Shown here: one piece after another, positions 16,551 to 24,325 of the stretch
How the letters are laid out: each line of letters opens with the position of its first letter
Numbering within the stretch: position 1 is the first letter of the stretch
From: Nitrobacteraceae bacterium AZCC 2146
GTDB lineage: Bacteria; Pseudomonadota; Alphaproteobacteria; Rhizobiales; Xanthobacteraceae
Assembly: GCA_036924855.1 (NCBI GenBank)
Contig: JBAGRP010000001.1
Location: forward strand, 4,712,001-4,776,000
Length of the DNA: 64,000 nt
Reading direction: 5' to 3'
Translations under genes and position numbers: made by a program
Notes under the pieces: generated by a model
Database searches by the model: none
What the model saw: the letters and a program-made list of their open reading frames with translations, nothing else
Told to the model about the DNA's origin: nothing

Positions 16551-17933
16551 TCAGCCCGCGACCTGCTTGATGCGGGCGATCAACTCATCCACGGCCTTGT
16601 CCACCGGGACCTTCTCGCTCACGACCCGATTCATTGCCTTGGCCCAGACGTTCTCATTGTTCAGAATCGTGAACTTGTAGTTCTTGACGAAGTCGAAGGT
16701 CGAGGTGCCCGCCGTGAACTGGTTGTAGACCGCCTTGCGATGGTGGTCAGCCTGCCAGAACGGGCTCTTCTGTCCGGCGATGGTGACCGGGAACCAGCGG
16801 CCGAGCGCGCCTTCGACATAGGGCTGGAGGTTTTCCTCCTGCAGCAGGAATTTGACGAATTCCTTGGCCTGCGCCTTGTTCTTCGAGTTGGTGAAGATCA
16901 CGCCGGTTTTCACGTCGGAGCGATACTTGATCGGCGATCCGTCCGGCTTGTTGGGGAAGGCCGCGGTGATGATGGTCTCTTCATAGGCCTTCTTGCCGGC
17001 AGCGCGCTGCTCCGGCGTCAGCGCCGGATTATTGGAATCCTCGAACCATTTCGCCGCAATCGAGATGGTGAAATTGTGGGTCATCACCGTGGTGCGGTTA
17101 TGGAAGGCGACGTTGTTGTCCGGGTCTTTCCAGGTGGTGGAAGACGGCGGCGTGCAGCCCTTGAGGTAGGGGTCGGTGTAATCTTTCAGCGCACCGATCA
17201 GCCCTTCCTTGACCTTGGGATCGTCGACCAGGAGCTTGCCGTCGTCGTCGACCAGCTTGACGTTATAGGCGTCCATGAAGGTGTAGAACGACTGGAAAGA
17301 GTCGGTGGATTCCACGCCCATCGGCATGCCGATGCCGTAGCCGCGGGTGCCGCTGGCCTTGCGAAAGCCCGGCTGCACCTTGTCGCACCAGAACGACCAA
17401 TAGCCCTTCCAGTCGGTCGGGATATCGCTCACCTTGAAGCCGGACTGCTCCAGCAGGTCGCTCCAGATCTGGACGTGCATCGACTGCTGCTTCAGCGGGA
17501 AGCCGTAATAGGCTTTCTTCTTGGTCTGGTCGTTGAACAGATAGGCGGTCTCGATGGTATTCGGCGCGAAGGCCGATTTCATCGGCGTCAGGATGTCGGA
17601 GAGATCCTCGAGCTTGCCTTCGAACGCCCACTTGCCCGCGGCCTGCACATCGTAGGTGTCGGCATAGGCGACGTCCGGTGGCGTGCCGGAATCCAGCGCC
17701 GCCACGGTCTTCGGGATCATGTCCTGAATGGCGTATTGCGAGAGTTCGACCTTGACGCCGGTCTTGGCCTCGAACTTCCTGATCGCTTCGAGCAGTGCGT
17801 CGTCTTCGGACCGGTAAAAACCCTTGCCCCACCAGACGGTTATCTTGTCCTCGGCCATCGCCGGCGCCGCTGCATAGAACAGGCCGATGGCAGCGGTAGT
17901 GAACGCAAGCGAACGTATGCCCTTGAATGCCAC
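16551..17933 (-). CDS. Carbohydrate ABC transporter substrate-binding protein
   Basis: 460 residues starting with a GTG at 17933 behind GGAGGAAAG. The signal peptide (LAFTTAAIGLFYAAAPAMA, residues 9-27) is followed by a mature lobe beginning EDKITVWWGKGFY. This is an extracellular solute-binding protein family 1 (MalE/UgpB-like) pattern, with aromatic residues typical of sugar stacking (WWGKGFY, DWKGYWSFW). It delivers ligand in the periplasm to the two permeases encoded downstream. The ligand is unknown; sugars, polyols or glycerol-3-phosphate are possible. It is the first gene of the operon. Confidence 0.93.
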   Translation of the reverse strand: MAFKGIRSLAFTTAAIGLFYAAAPAMAEDKITVWWGKGFYRSEDDALLEAIRKFEAKTGVKVELSQYAIQDMIPKTVAALDSGTPPDVAYADTYDVQAAGKWAFEGKLEDLSDILTPMKSAFAPNTIETAYLFNDQTKKKAYYGFPLKQQSMHVQIWSDLLEQSGFKVSDIPTDWKGYWSFWCDKVQPGFRKASGTRGYGIGMPMGVESTDSFQSFYTFMDAYNVKLVDDDGKLLVDDPKVKEGLIGALKDYTDPYLKGCTPPSSTTWKDPDNNVAFHNRTTVMTHNFTISIAAKWFEDSNNPALTPEQRAAGKKAYEETIITAAFPNKPDGSPIKYRSDVKTGVIFTNSKNKAQAKEFVKFLLQEENLQPYVEGALGRWFPVTIAGQKSPFWQADHHRKAVYNQFTAGTSTFDFVKNYKFTILNNENVWAKAMNRVVSEKVPVDKAVDELIARIKQVAG

Positions 17934-18066
17934 GATGTCTTTCCTCCCCTGACGTTTTATTTTGCGTCAGACTACTGAATTCCGGCCTGCCGTCCAGACA
18001 AGTCGATGTTGCAGTGCGGAGGGAGATGGCGTTCCACGCCAAAGACGATCGTCACTACGCCGAATT

Positions 18067-18101
18067 GATGAGGCCCCGGCGATCAACGCCGGCGCCTCAT
18101 C
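18067..18101. terminator. Strong inverted repeat downstream of the SDR gene
   Basis: A 15-bp stem GATGAGGCCCCGGCG / CGCCGGCGCCTCATC with one mismatch and a 5-base loop. It lies 20 bases after the SDR stop (minus strand) and before the ABC binding-protein promoter. There is no long T-tract, so it may be a weak or bidirectional terminator or an mRNA 3' stabiliser. Confidence 0.5.
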
Positions 18102-18120
18102 GCTTGGCTCTTAAATATGT

Positions 18121-18873
18121 TTACCTGAATCCGCCGGTGACGTGCAGCGTCTCGCCGGTGATGTAGGATGCTTCATCGGAGGCGAAGAACGCGACGGCGG
18201 CGGCGATTTCCTCCACGGTGCCGATGCGGGCAAGCGGCGTGACGGATTCGATCCAGGTACGCATCTCGCCTTCGTGCAGGCCGGCCGAGACGACGCCTTC
18301 GGTGGCGATCATGCCGGGGTTGACGGCATTGACGCGGATCTTGCGCGGCGCCAGTTCCTTTGACAGCGACACGGTGATCGCATCGACGGGGGCTTTGGTC
18401 GCGGTGTAGACGGAAGCATTCGGCGGCGCGATCGTCGAGACACCGGAACTGATGTTGACGATGCTGCCGCCGTTCGGATTGAAATGCCGCGCGGCTTCCT
18501 GCGACACCAGCAGCAAACCGAGAACATTGAGATCGAAATGCTTGTGGAAGTGTTCGGCCGTAATGCCGTCCAACGGCGCGAACTCATAGATGCCGGCATT
18601 GTTAACGAGGACATCGATCGGGCCGAGCGCCTTGACCGTGTCGGCAACCACGCTTTGGACATTCTTGCTGTCAGTCAGATTACCGTGCACCGCGACGGCC
18701 TTGCCGCCCTTGCCGGTGATCTCGGCGACCACGCGGTCAGCGCCGGCTTTGCTGGCGCTGTAATTGACGGCGACCGCGGCGCCTTCTGCGGCCAGGCGGC
18801 GGGCGATCTCGGCGCCGATTCCTTTGGACGCGCCGGTGACGAGTGCGACTTTACCTTCAAATCTCTTGGACAT
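18121..18873 (-). CDS. Short-chain dehydrogenase/reductase (SDR)
   Basis: 250-residue classical NAD(P)-dependent oxidoreductase. Motifs in order: TGASKGIG (13-20, cofactor loop), NNAG (about 90), catalytic Ser in NISSGVSTI, Tyr-x3-Lys in VYTATKA and a C-terminal VTGGFR. An early basic residue region after strand 2 (NYSASKAGADRVV) fits NADPH use. The substrate is unknown. The ATG at 18873 gives the usual MSKRFEGKVALVTG start. It is divergent from the ArsR-type gene across a palindromic operator, so that regulator probably controls it. Confidence 0.92.
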   Translation of the reverse strand: MSKRFEGKVALVTGASKGIGAEIARRLAAEGAAVAVNYSASKAGADRVVAEITGKGGKAVAVHGNLTDSKNVQSVVADTVKALGPIDVLVNNAGIYEFAPLDGITAEHFHKHFDLNVLGLLLVSQEAARHFNPNGGSIVNISSGVSTIAPPNASVYTATKAPVDAITVSLSKELAPRKIRVNAVNPGMIATEGVVSAGLHEGEMRTWIESVTPLARIGTVEEIAAAVAFFASDEASYITGETLHVTGGFR

Positions 18874-18909
18874 GATGATTCTCATAGGGTGGAGGAACGC
18901 CATCGTTCC

Positions 18910-18932
18910 ATAGTTCAGTAATAGTGAACTAT
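18910..18932. promoter_or_regulatory. Palindromic operator between SDR and ArsR-type genes
   Basis: Inverted repeat ATAGTTCA (18910-18917), seven-base spacer, TGAACTAT (18925-18932). Further GTTCA/TGAAC half sites follow at 18933 and 18940. It overlaps the -35 of the regulator promoter and a possible TTGAAC-N16-TATTAC promoter for the SDR gene (18945 down to 18918). This is a natural binding site for an ArsR-family dimer that represses both genes. Confidence 0.65.
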
Positions 18933-18960
18933 TGAACCAGTTCAAGGCCCGTACTATATT
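18932..18960 (+). promoter_or_regulatory. Sigma-70-type promoter of the ArsR-type gene
   Basis: -35 TTGAAC (18932-18937), 17-base spacer, -10 TATATT (18955-18960). The expected transcription start, about seven bases on, falls at 18967, exactly the A of an ATG, which implies a leaderless mRNA. No ribosome-binding sequence is present there. Confidence 0.55.
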
Positions 18961-19279
18961 TTTTGGATGGTTCAGTTCGTTCATTCCATCGAAAGACGAC
19001 ATCACGCTGGCGGGCGTGCTCAGCGCCCTGGCCGATCCGATGCGGCTGCGCATTGTCAAAAGCCTGCTTGGCTGCAACAGCTGCATGTCGTGCACCGAGG
19101 CCACCCCGCTTCCGGGGATGGCGAAGTCGACATTGTCGCACCATTTCCGCGTCTTGCGGGAGGCGGGCCTGATTCAGACGTCGAAAAGGGGCGTCGAGCA
19201 CCGCAATGTCGTCCGTGAAGACGACATCAATACCCGGTTCCCCAAACTGCTGGAGACGGTTCTGGGCTTCGGCGACTGA
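18932..19279 (+). pseudogene. ArsR-family winged-helix regulator, 5' end apparently frameshifted
   Basis: The frame encodes a full ArsR-type DNA-binding domain: DITLAGVLSALADPMRLRIV (helix 1-2), a Cys pair (CNSCMSC), recognition helix KSTLSHHFRVLREAGLI and the wing SKRGVEHRNV. The problem is the start. The only standard start codon in frame before the domain is a TTG at 18932, inside the operator and promoter and without a ribosome site. The ATG at 18967, where transcription should begin, is in another frame. Removing one T of the TT at 18984-18985 joins that ATG to the domain and gives MVQFVHPSKDDITLAG, a natural-looking N-terminus. Either a real one-base insertion, a sequencing error, or an unusual start is possible. 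The regulator would sense via cysteines or another ligand and control the divergent SDR gene. Confidence 0.6.
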
Positions 19280-19368
19280 GATTACCGTCGCCGGGGCTTT
19301 CGACCGACCCTTGCTGAAATGCATGACCGCCTTTACCTCTGCGGAGATTTTTCGCAGAGGACGCCACC

Positions 19369-20121
19369 ATGCTCGACGCCGCCGTGAAGGCGCTTTCGCA
19401 GATCCTGTCGCCGCCAATGCGCAGCATCCTGTGGAAGTCGATTGGCCTTGCGCTGGTGCTGATCGTGGTGCTGGCGATCGGGCTTCAGCGGCTGCTGAGC
19501 TGGTTCGCCACCTCGGGCGAAGTCTGGGCCGAGGCCATGCTGGGACCGGGCTTTCATACCGCGCTGGATATTCTGGCCTGGGTGCTGTCGATCGCCGCCG
19601 GCCTCGGCGTGGTGTTGGGTGCGGTTTTCCTGATGCCGGCGATCACCTCGCTGGTCGCCAGCGTCTTTGTCGACGACGTCGCCGACATCGTCGAGCGCGA
19701 GCACTATCCCGCCGAGCGCGTCGGCACCGCGCTGCCGTTCGGGCTTGCGATGACCGAAGGCGTCAAGACCGCGCTGTTGACCATCCTGGTCTATCTGATC
19801 GCGCTGCCGTTCGTGTTCCTCGCCGGCGCCGGCTTCATCGCATTCTTCATCGCGACCGCGTGGCTGCTCGGCCGGGAATATTTTGAACTCGCCGCCATGC
19901 GGTTTCGCACCCCCGCCGAAGCCAAGGCAATGCGCAAGCAGCATGGCATGACGATCTTCACCGCGGGCCTGGTGATTGCCGCCTTCGTCTCGATTCCGAT
20001 CGTCAATCTGGCCACGCCGTTGTTCGGCATGGCCTTCATGGTCCACATGCACAAGCGCCTCAGTGGCCCGCGTCCGGAGCTGATCGAGCCGGCGAGGCGG
20101 GAGAGGATGCCGGCGGCGTAG
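19369..20121 (+). CDS. EI24 / CysZ-like membrane protein
   Basis: 250 residues with four long hydrophobic helices (about 24-45, 63-95, 129-160, 194-225) and the EI24/CysZ pattern, including FLMPAITSLVASVFVDDVAD after helix 2 and a conserved GLGREYFEL-like phrase (WLLGREYFELAAMRF). CysZ proteins import sulfate; many EI24-domain proteins in alphaproteobacteria are uncharacterised, so transport of sulfate is only a guess. The ATG at 19369 follows GAGGACGCCACC. The 3' end overlaps the convergent DUF3313 gene by 62 bases. Confidence 0.85.
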   Translation: MLDAAVKALSQILSPPMRSILWKSIGLALVLIVVLAIGLQRLLSWFATSGEVWAEAMLGPGFHTALDILAWVLSIAAGLGVVLGAVFLMPAITSLVASVFVDDVADIVEREHYPAERVGTALPFGLAMTEGVKTALLTILVYLIALPFVFLAGAGFIAFFIATAWLLGREYFELAAMRFRTPAEAKAMRKQHGMTIFTAGLVIAAFVSIPIVNLATPLFGMAFMVHMHKRLSGPRPELIEPARRERMPAA

Positions 20122-20977
20122 CGCCCGGGGCGCTGCTGCTCACGGGGGGCGTCGCCGCAGCTCCGTCGTCGGTCCATTCCGGCGGCGCCCCGACGCGACC
20201 TGCGACCATGCCGGCCAGACCCGGCGCCTTGCCGAAGGCGGAGCAGGCAACGTATTTCGGCTTTCCGCCGAGCGAGGATCCGATCTTTTCCAGCGACGGC
20301 AATTCCGGCAGCTTCCCGAATGGCGTGCTGCCGGTCACCAGCAATCGGCTGAAGTCGCCGCCGAACGTCGTTCCAAGCTCATAGGCATCGCCCGATGTCG
20401 AAACCCTCGGCGCGCTCGTGAACGAGTCGGCGCCGCGCGCCCAGATCATGGCGGCTTGCTGCCTGCCGGCCCTGTCGATCGCCTCTGCCTCGAGTGTCAG
20501 GCTGCCCAGTCCGATCGGAATGCGCGGCACCGGGACTGGTACGCCAAGGCTGAGGGCCGCCGGGATGATCGAAACGACTTTCGATGTGCCCGCGGCCACT
20601 TCGTCTGTTGCATCGGCATGGGTGATGACGGCGTGAACCGTCAAATCCGCCGGCGCGCCGGTGCCCACGACCTCGAACCGGTCGCTCAGTCCGGCGCACA
20701 GCGACCGATCGACCGCATTGGCGACCAGAATGCGCTGCTTCACGGGAATCGCCGCAGCGGCTACTTCCGGGAACGTTGTCGGCACGATCCGTATCGATTT
20801 GGCCGCAAGAATGTCGTCGCGGCTGACGCGGATGAGTGATTTCGTCAGCGCGCCATCGGATGGCGCCATGTTGTCATACGAAGCGAGCGACTCGCCGCGG
20901 GTCATCGGCGCGCTCGCGCAACCCGGCAATGCCAGCATGGCGATCCCCGCGACAGCGAACCACGCGATCTTTCCCAT
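20060..20977 (-). CDS. DUF3313-type lipoprotein
   Basis: 305 residues from the ATG at 20977. The leader MGKIAWFAVAGIAMLALPGC ends in a lipobox (ALPGC, Cys20), so the protein is anchored to a membrane by lipid. The body matches DUF3313 (KSIRIVPTTFPE, LCAGLSDRFEVV, AVITHADATDE, plus a Val/Pro-rich VPVPVPRIPIGLGSL). Function is unknown. The C-terminal 40 residues are Pro/Ser/Ala repeats (PPVSSSAPGATPPASSP) encoded in the stretch that overlaps the end of the convergent EI24 gene, so this tail may have grown by read-through into that gene. Confidence 0.82.
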   Translation of the reverse strand: MGKIAWFAVAGIAMLALPGCASAPMTRGESLASYDNMAPSDGALTKSLIRVSRDDILAAKSIRIVPTTFPEVAAAAIPVKQRILVANAVDRSLCAGLSDRFEVVGTGAPADLTVHAVITHADATDEVAAGTSKVVSIIPAALSLGVPVPVPRIPIGLGSLTLEAEAIDRAGRQQAAMIWARGADSFTSAPRVSTSGDAYELGTTFGGDFSRLLVTGSTPFGKLPELPSLEKIGSSLGGKPKYVACSAFGKAPGLAGMVAGRVGAPPEWTDDGAAATPPVSSSAPGATPPASSPASPARSAPDAGH

Positions 20978-21318
20978 GGATCGTTCCGCCAGGAGGTCCG
21001 GGCCGGTCATCCCTGCACATCGATCCGCTGCGTCATGGGTGGTTGTGCGCGGTAAGCAAGGCTGAGCATTGCGGAGGCAACTCGTCCCCGCTCGGCGGCA
21101 AGGCAACGATGATGAGCGCGAACAGAAACTTCCGCATGGAATTCCCCGGTGAATCACGCGGGCAGGATAGCCCGGCGGCGGGCGCGTGCGGATTAAGTCA
21201 TGTTAAGAAAAATTTCTGCCGAAGCAGGCGCCCCCGACGCGCGGCCAGACCCGGCACTTAATAAAACTTTATACAGGCGGCGGTGCTCTCAAACATCAAC
21301 TGCCCTTAAATTCGCCGG
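20978..21318. other. Intergenic region before the two-component genes
   Basis: 341 bases between the DUF3313 lipoprotein and the response regulator. It holds a possible 34-codon minus-strand ORF (21033-21137) and, at 21193-21208, TTAAGTCATGTTAAGA, which is close to a CtrA half-site pair but has a 6-base instead of 7-base spacing. The stretch 21255-21315 is relatively AT-rich (TTAATAAAACTTTATACAGG) and is the likely promoter zone of the two-component operon. Confidence 0.4.
21033..21137 (-). CDS. Possible small exported peptide
   Basis: 34 codons starting MRKFLFALIIVALPPSGDEL and ending AHNHP. The start has a GGGGA site six bases upstream, and the first 13 residues look like a signal-peptide core. 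It is too short to assign, and may be the remnant of a longer secreted-protein gene. It would be co-directional with the DUF3313 lipoprotein gene 55 bases downstream. Confidence 0.25.
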   Translation of the reverse strand: MRKFLFALIIVALPPSGDELPPQCSALLTAHNHP

Positions 21319-22080
21319 ATGCTCGACATAACGGACACCATGACTTCTTTGCTTCCTGCTCCGCCCGTCGCGAAAGCGCGCATTCTCTGCGTCGAGGACG
21401 ATGTGGAGATTGCGCGCATGCTGACCGATATACTGCGAGAGAGCGGCTTTGAACCCTGCTTCGTCAGCTCTGCAATAGAGATGGATGCGGTGCTCAAGCA
21501 GCGCAACGTCGACCTCGTCATCCTCGACATCATGCTGCCGGACGAGGACGGCCTTAGCATCTGCCGCAGGCTCCGCGCGAATTCCTCGATCCCCATCATT
21601 ATGGTCACCGCGCGGGGCGAGGATATGGACCGTATTCTCGGGTTGGAGCTCGGCGCCGATGATTATGTTGCAAAACCCTTCAATTCACGCGAGCTCGTCG
21701 CCCGCATCCGGACCATCCTGCGCCGCGCCGACAGCGCGCCGGGAACGGCACGACAGCGTGAGCGGCAGCTCCGCTTCGCCGGCTGGCAGATCGATCCCGC
21801 CTCGCGCGAGCTTCATGATCCCGAAGGCGTCAGGATCGCGTTGACCAGCGTCGAATTCGATTTGCTGCTGGCGTTCTGCCGCCATCCCGGACAGATCCTG
21901 ACACGAGAGCAACTGATCGAACTAACGCACGGCCGGCTCGCAGGCCCGATCGAGCGCAGCATCGACGTCCATATCAGCCGCATCCGGCAGAAGATCGAGG
22001 CCGATCCCCGCGATCCCAACTTCATCAAGACGGTGCGTCTGGGCGGATATGTCTTTACGCCCAATGTGGAGCAGGCATGA
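21319..22080 (+). CDS. OmpR-family response regulator
   Basis: 253 residues. Receiver domain (about 20-135) with the acidic pair in CVEDDVEI, phospho-acceptor Asp in VILDIMLPDEDG, Thr in MVTARGED and Lys in DYVAKPFN. A winged-helix output domain follows (about 150-250), with LTSVEFDLLLAFCRHPGQIL, RSIDVHISRIRQKIEADP and RLGGYVFTP. It is the partner of the histidine kinase that starts four bases before its stop (ATGA). Start at 21319 or at the ATG at 21340; neither ribosome site is strong. The stimulus and targets are unknown. Confidence 0.95.
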   Translation: MLDITDTMTSLLPAPPVAKARILCVEDDVEIARMLTDILRESGFEPCFVSSAIEMDAVLKQRNVDLVILDIMLPDEDGLSICRRLRANSSIPIIMVTARGEDMDRILGLELGADDYVAKPFNSRELVARIRTILRRADSAPGTARQRERQLRFAGWQIDPASRELHDPEGVRIALTSVEFDLLLAFCRHPGQILTREQLIELTHGRLAGPIERSIDVHISRIRQKIEADPRDPNFIKTVRLGGYVFTPNVEQA

Positions 22081-23423
22081 TGGGCAGGCTCGGCCGTCTG
22101 GTTCCACGCAGCCTGACCGGACAGATTACGGGCATCGTCGCCGTCTCGGTCATGCTCGGCATCCTGTTCACCCTGGCGATCGTTGTCTTCGTCTTCGGCA
22201 TGACATTGCCGGGGCAGAGCCCGGGCTCCGTCGCGTCCCGCATCTCCGACGTGACCAAGCTGGTTCGCGCGACCTCTAATCCGGCGGAAGCCGACATCGT
22301 AATCGCTAGCGCCCGCAAGGCCGGCTTCAAGGTCAGCCGCGTCGCGATATCCGATCTCACCCCTTCGCCGGATGATGCCGGCGTGCCGATGTCATCCTCT
22401 CTGATTGTTCGCAGATTGAATGCGGAGCCGGGAATCCAGGTCCTCGAGGGGCTGCGATATCCGCCTGGTCCGCGATACCAGCTCGCCGTGAGGCTCGACG
22501 AACGAAACGCCCTTGTCTTCGAGGCGATGGCGGGCATGAGCCTGTGGCGCTATTTTCTGACGCCGACAGCCCTCGTGCTGACGATCGTCATGATCTTCGC
22601 ACTGCTGCTATCGATCTATGCGATCCGCTGGATCATCGCGCCGCTGGCTGCCGTTGCCCAGGCCGCGCATTCATTCGGCCGCTCTCCGAAGGACGATCAG
22701 GCCATCAGCCGCAAGGGCCCGCGTGAGATCACGCAAGTGGCTGATGCCATTAACGAGATGCGCACGCGCATCCGTGCGCTGCTCGACGACCGCAGCCGCA
22801 TGCTCGCGGCGATCAGTCACGATCTCAGGACGCCGTTGACGCGCCTGCGGCTGCGCGCCGAGCGCGTTGACGATACGGTCCTGGCGAATGCGATGCTCGG
22901 TGATATCACCAGAATCAGTCGCATGCTGGACGAAACGCTGGACTATCTGCGCGAGGACGCAAAATCCGAAGCGATGACACGTGTCGATCTGCCGAGTCTG
23001 CTGCAAACGATCTGCTCGGATTTTGCAGACGTCGGACATTCCGTATCCTATCAGGGACTGCCGCGGCTGACCTGGACCTGCCGACCCAGAGCGCTGACGC
23101 GTGCGCTCACCAATGTGGTGGAGAACGGTCTGAAGCACGGTGAGGCGGTCGTCGTGGGAATCGGGATAGGCCGCGAGGGATCAGCCGAAATCGACATCTC
23201 CGACGATGGACCGGGAATTCCCGCACCGTTGCGCGATCAGGTGTTCGAGCCCTTCTTCAAGGCGGACAATGCGCGCGGCGACGGCGGTTTCGGCCTCGGA
23301 CTATCGATCGCCAAGGATATCGTCAAACGGCACGGCGGCCATATCGTCCTGCTCGATGGCGAGACGGCGGGCCTCACGGTGCGGATCACGCTGCCTGCGG
23401 AAATCGCACGTGACGCGGCATGA
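22077..23423 (+). CDS. HAMP-containing sensor histidine kinase
   Basis: 448 residues. Two membrane segments (about 17-42 and 160-185) enclose a periplasmic domain of about 115 residues. A HAMP linker (IAPLAAVAQAAHSFGRSPKD), a HisKA domain with phospho-acceptor His in ISHDLRTPLTRLRLRAE, and HATPase_c motifs (ENGLKHGE, DDGPGIP, GGFGLGLSIAKDI) follow. The layout is of the EnvZ/RisS type. It overlaps the response regulator by four bases and is translated with it. The periplasmic domain gives no ligand clue. Confidence 0.95.
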   Translation: MMGRLGRLVPRSLTGQITGIVAVSVMLGILFTLAIVVFVFGMTLPGQSPGSVASRISDVTKLVRATSNPAEADIVIASARKAGFKVSRVAISDLTPSPDDAGVPMSSSLIVRRLNAEPGIQVLEGLRYPPGPRYQLAVRLDERNALVFEAMAGMSLWRYFLTPTALVLTIVMIFALLLSIYAIRWIIAPLAAVAQAAHSFGRSPKDDQAISRKGPREITQVADAINEMRTRIRALLDDRSRMLAAISHDLRTPLTRLRLRAERVDDTVLANAMLGDITRISRMLDETLDYLREDAKSEAMTRVDLPSLLQTICSDFADVGHSVSYQGLPRLTWTCRPRALTRALTNVVENGLKHGEAVVVGIGIGREGSAEIDISDDGPGIPAPLRDQVFEPFFKADNARGDGGFGLGLSIAKDIVKRHGGHIVLLDGETAGLTVRITLPAEIARDAA

Positions 23424-23439
23424 CCGAATTCAAGCCACT

Positions 23440-23556
23440 GTCATTGCGAGCCAACGGGTCGGCGCAAAGCGCCGCCCGATGACAGGCTCCGCGAAGCAAT
23501 CCAGAGGCCGCAAACGAAGACTGGATTGCTTCGTCGCAAGCGCTCCTCGCAATGAC
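23440..23556. repeat. Intergenic palindromic repeat, family A copy 2
   Basis: About 117 bp, nearly the same as the copy at 2832-2952: ends GTCATTGCGAG / CTCGCAATGAC, the same inner GCGAAGCAATCCAG pair and the same left-arm module, differing by a few substitutions and a 4-base deletion in the central loop. It lies between convergent kinase and nth genes. Confidence 0.9.
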
Positions 23557-23562
23557 GAAGTC

Positions 23563-24303
23563 CTACACCGTCTTCTCCGGCCAGCGGCAGAGATCGTTGA
23601 TCAGACATACCTCGCAGCGCGGTTTTCGCGCGAGGCATGTATAACGCCCGTGTAAAATCAGCCAGTGGTGCGCATGCATCATGAACTCCTCGGGGATCAC
23701 GCGCTCCAGGCCCAGCTCGACTTCCAGCGGCGTCTTGCCCGGCGCGAGGTTGGTGCGATTGCCGACACGGAAGACGTGGGTATCCACCGCCATGGTGTGT
23801 TCGCCGAACGCCATGTTGAGCACCACATTGGCGGTCTTGCGGCCGGCGCCCGGCAGCGATTCCAGCTCGGCGCGGGTGCGCGGCACCATGCCGCCGAATT
23901 CCGCGATCAGCTTTTCCGACAGCGCGATGACATTCCTGGCCTTGGTGCGATACAGACCAATCGTCTTGATGTAGTTGCGGACTTCTTCCTCGCCGAGGTC
24001 GAGCATTTTTTGCGGCGTGTCGGCGATGGCGAACAGCGCGCGCGTCGCCTTGTTGACACCGGCGTCGGTGGCCTGCGCCGACAGCACCACGGCGACCAGC
24101 AGCGTGTAGGGATTGAGATGCTCAAGCTCGCCCTTCGGCTCCGGATTGGCCTTGCGGAAACGGGCGAATGCCTCATGCACCTCGGCCGCGCTCCACGGTT
24201 TTGGTTTTTTCGGCTTGTTCGGCGCCTGCCCTGACTTTGCCGCAACGGATTTTGGCGCGGTTACCTTGGTTTGGGCGGATAGCTTGCGGGTGATTTTCGG
24301 CAT
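23563..24303 (-). CDS. nth: Endonuclease III
   Basis: DNA glycosylase/AP lyase of base-excision repair that removes oxidised pyrimidines. 246 residues from the ATG at 24303. The helix-hairpin-helix with the catalytic Lys is LPGAGRKTANVVLN, the catalytic Asp lies in VDTHVFRV, and the [4Fe-4S] loop C-x6-C-x2-C-x5-C is CLARKPRCEVCLINDLC near the end. The first 35 residues are Lys/Ala/Pro-rich and extend beyond the E. coli enzyme, as is common in this group. It is divergent from the DUF2244 gene with only 22 bases between the starts. Confidence 0.96.
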   Translation of the reverse strand: MPKITRKLSAQTKVTAPKSVAAKSGQAPNKPKKPKPWSAAEVHEAFARFRKANPEPKGELEHLNPYTLLVAVVLSAQATDAGVNKATRALFAIADTPQKMLDLGEEEVRNYIKTIGLYRTKARNVIALSEKLIAEFGGMVPRTRAELESLPGAGRKTANVVLNMAFGEHTMAVDTHVFRVGNRTNLAPGKTPLEVELGLERVIPEEFMMHAHHWLILHGRYTCLARKPRCEVCLINDLCRWPEKTV

Positions 24304-24325
24304 GGAGCGGGTATACTGACAGCCG

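Noticed and set aside
16740..17978. 412-codon plus-strand frame opposite the ABC binding protein
   Set aside because: No homology-like features; it mirrors the third-position GC of the real gene.
21193..21208. CtrA-like motif before the response regulator
   Set aside because: TTAA-N6-TTAA has the wrong spacing for CtrA and is kept only as a note in the region entry.
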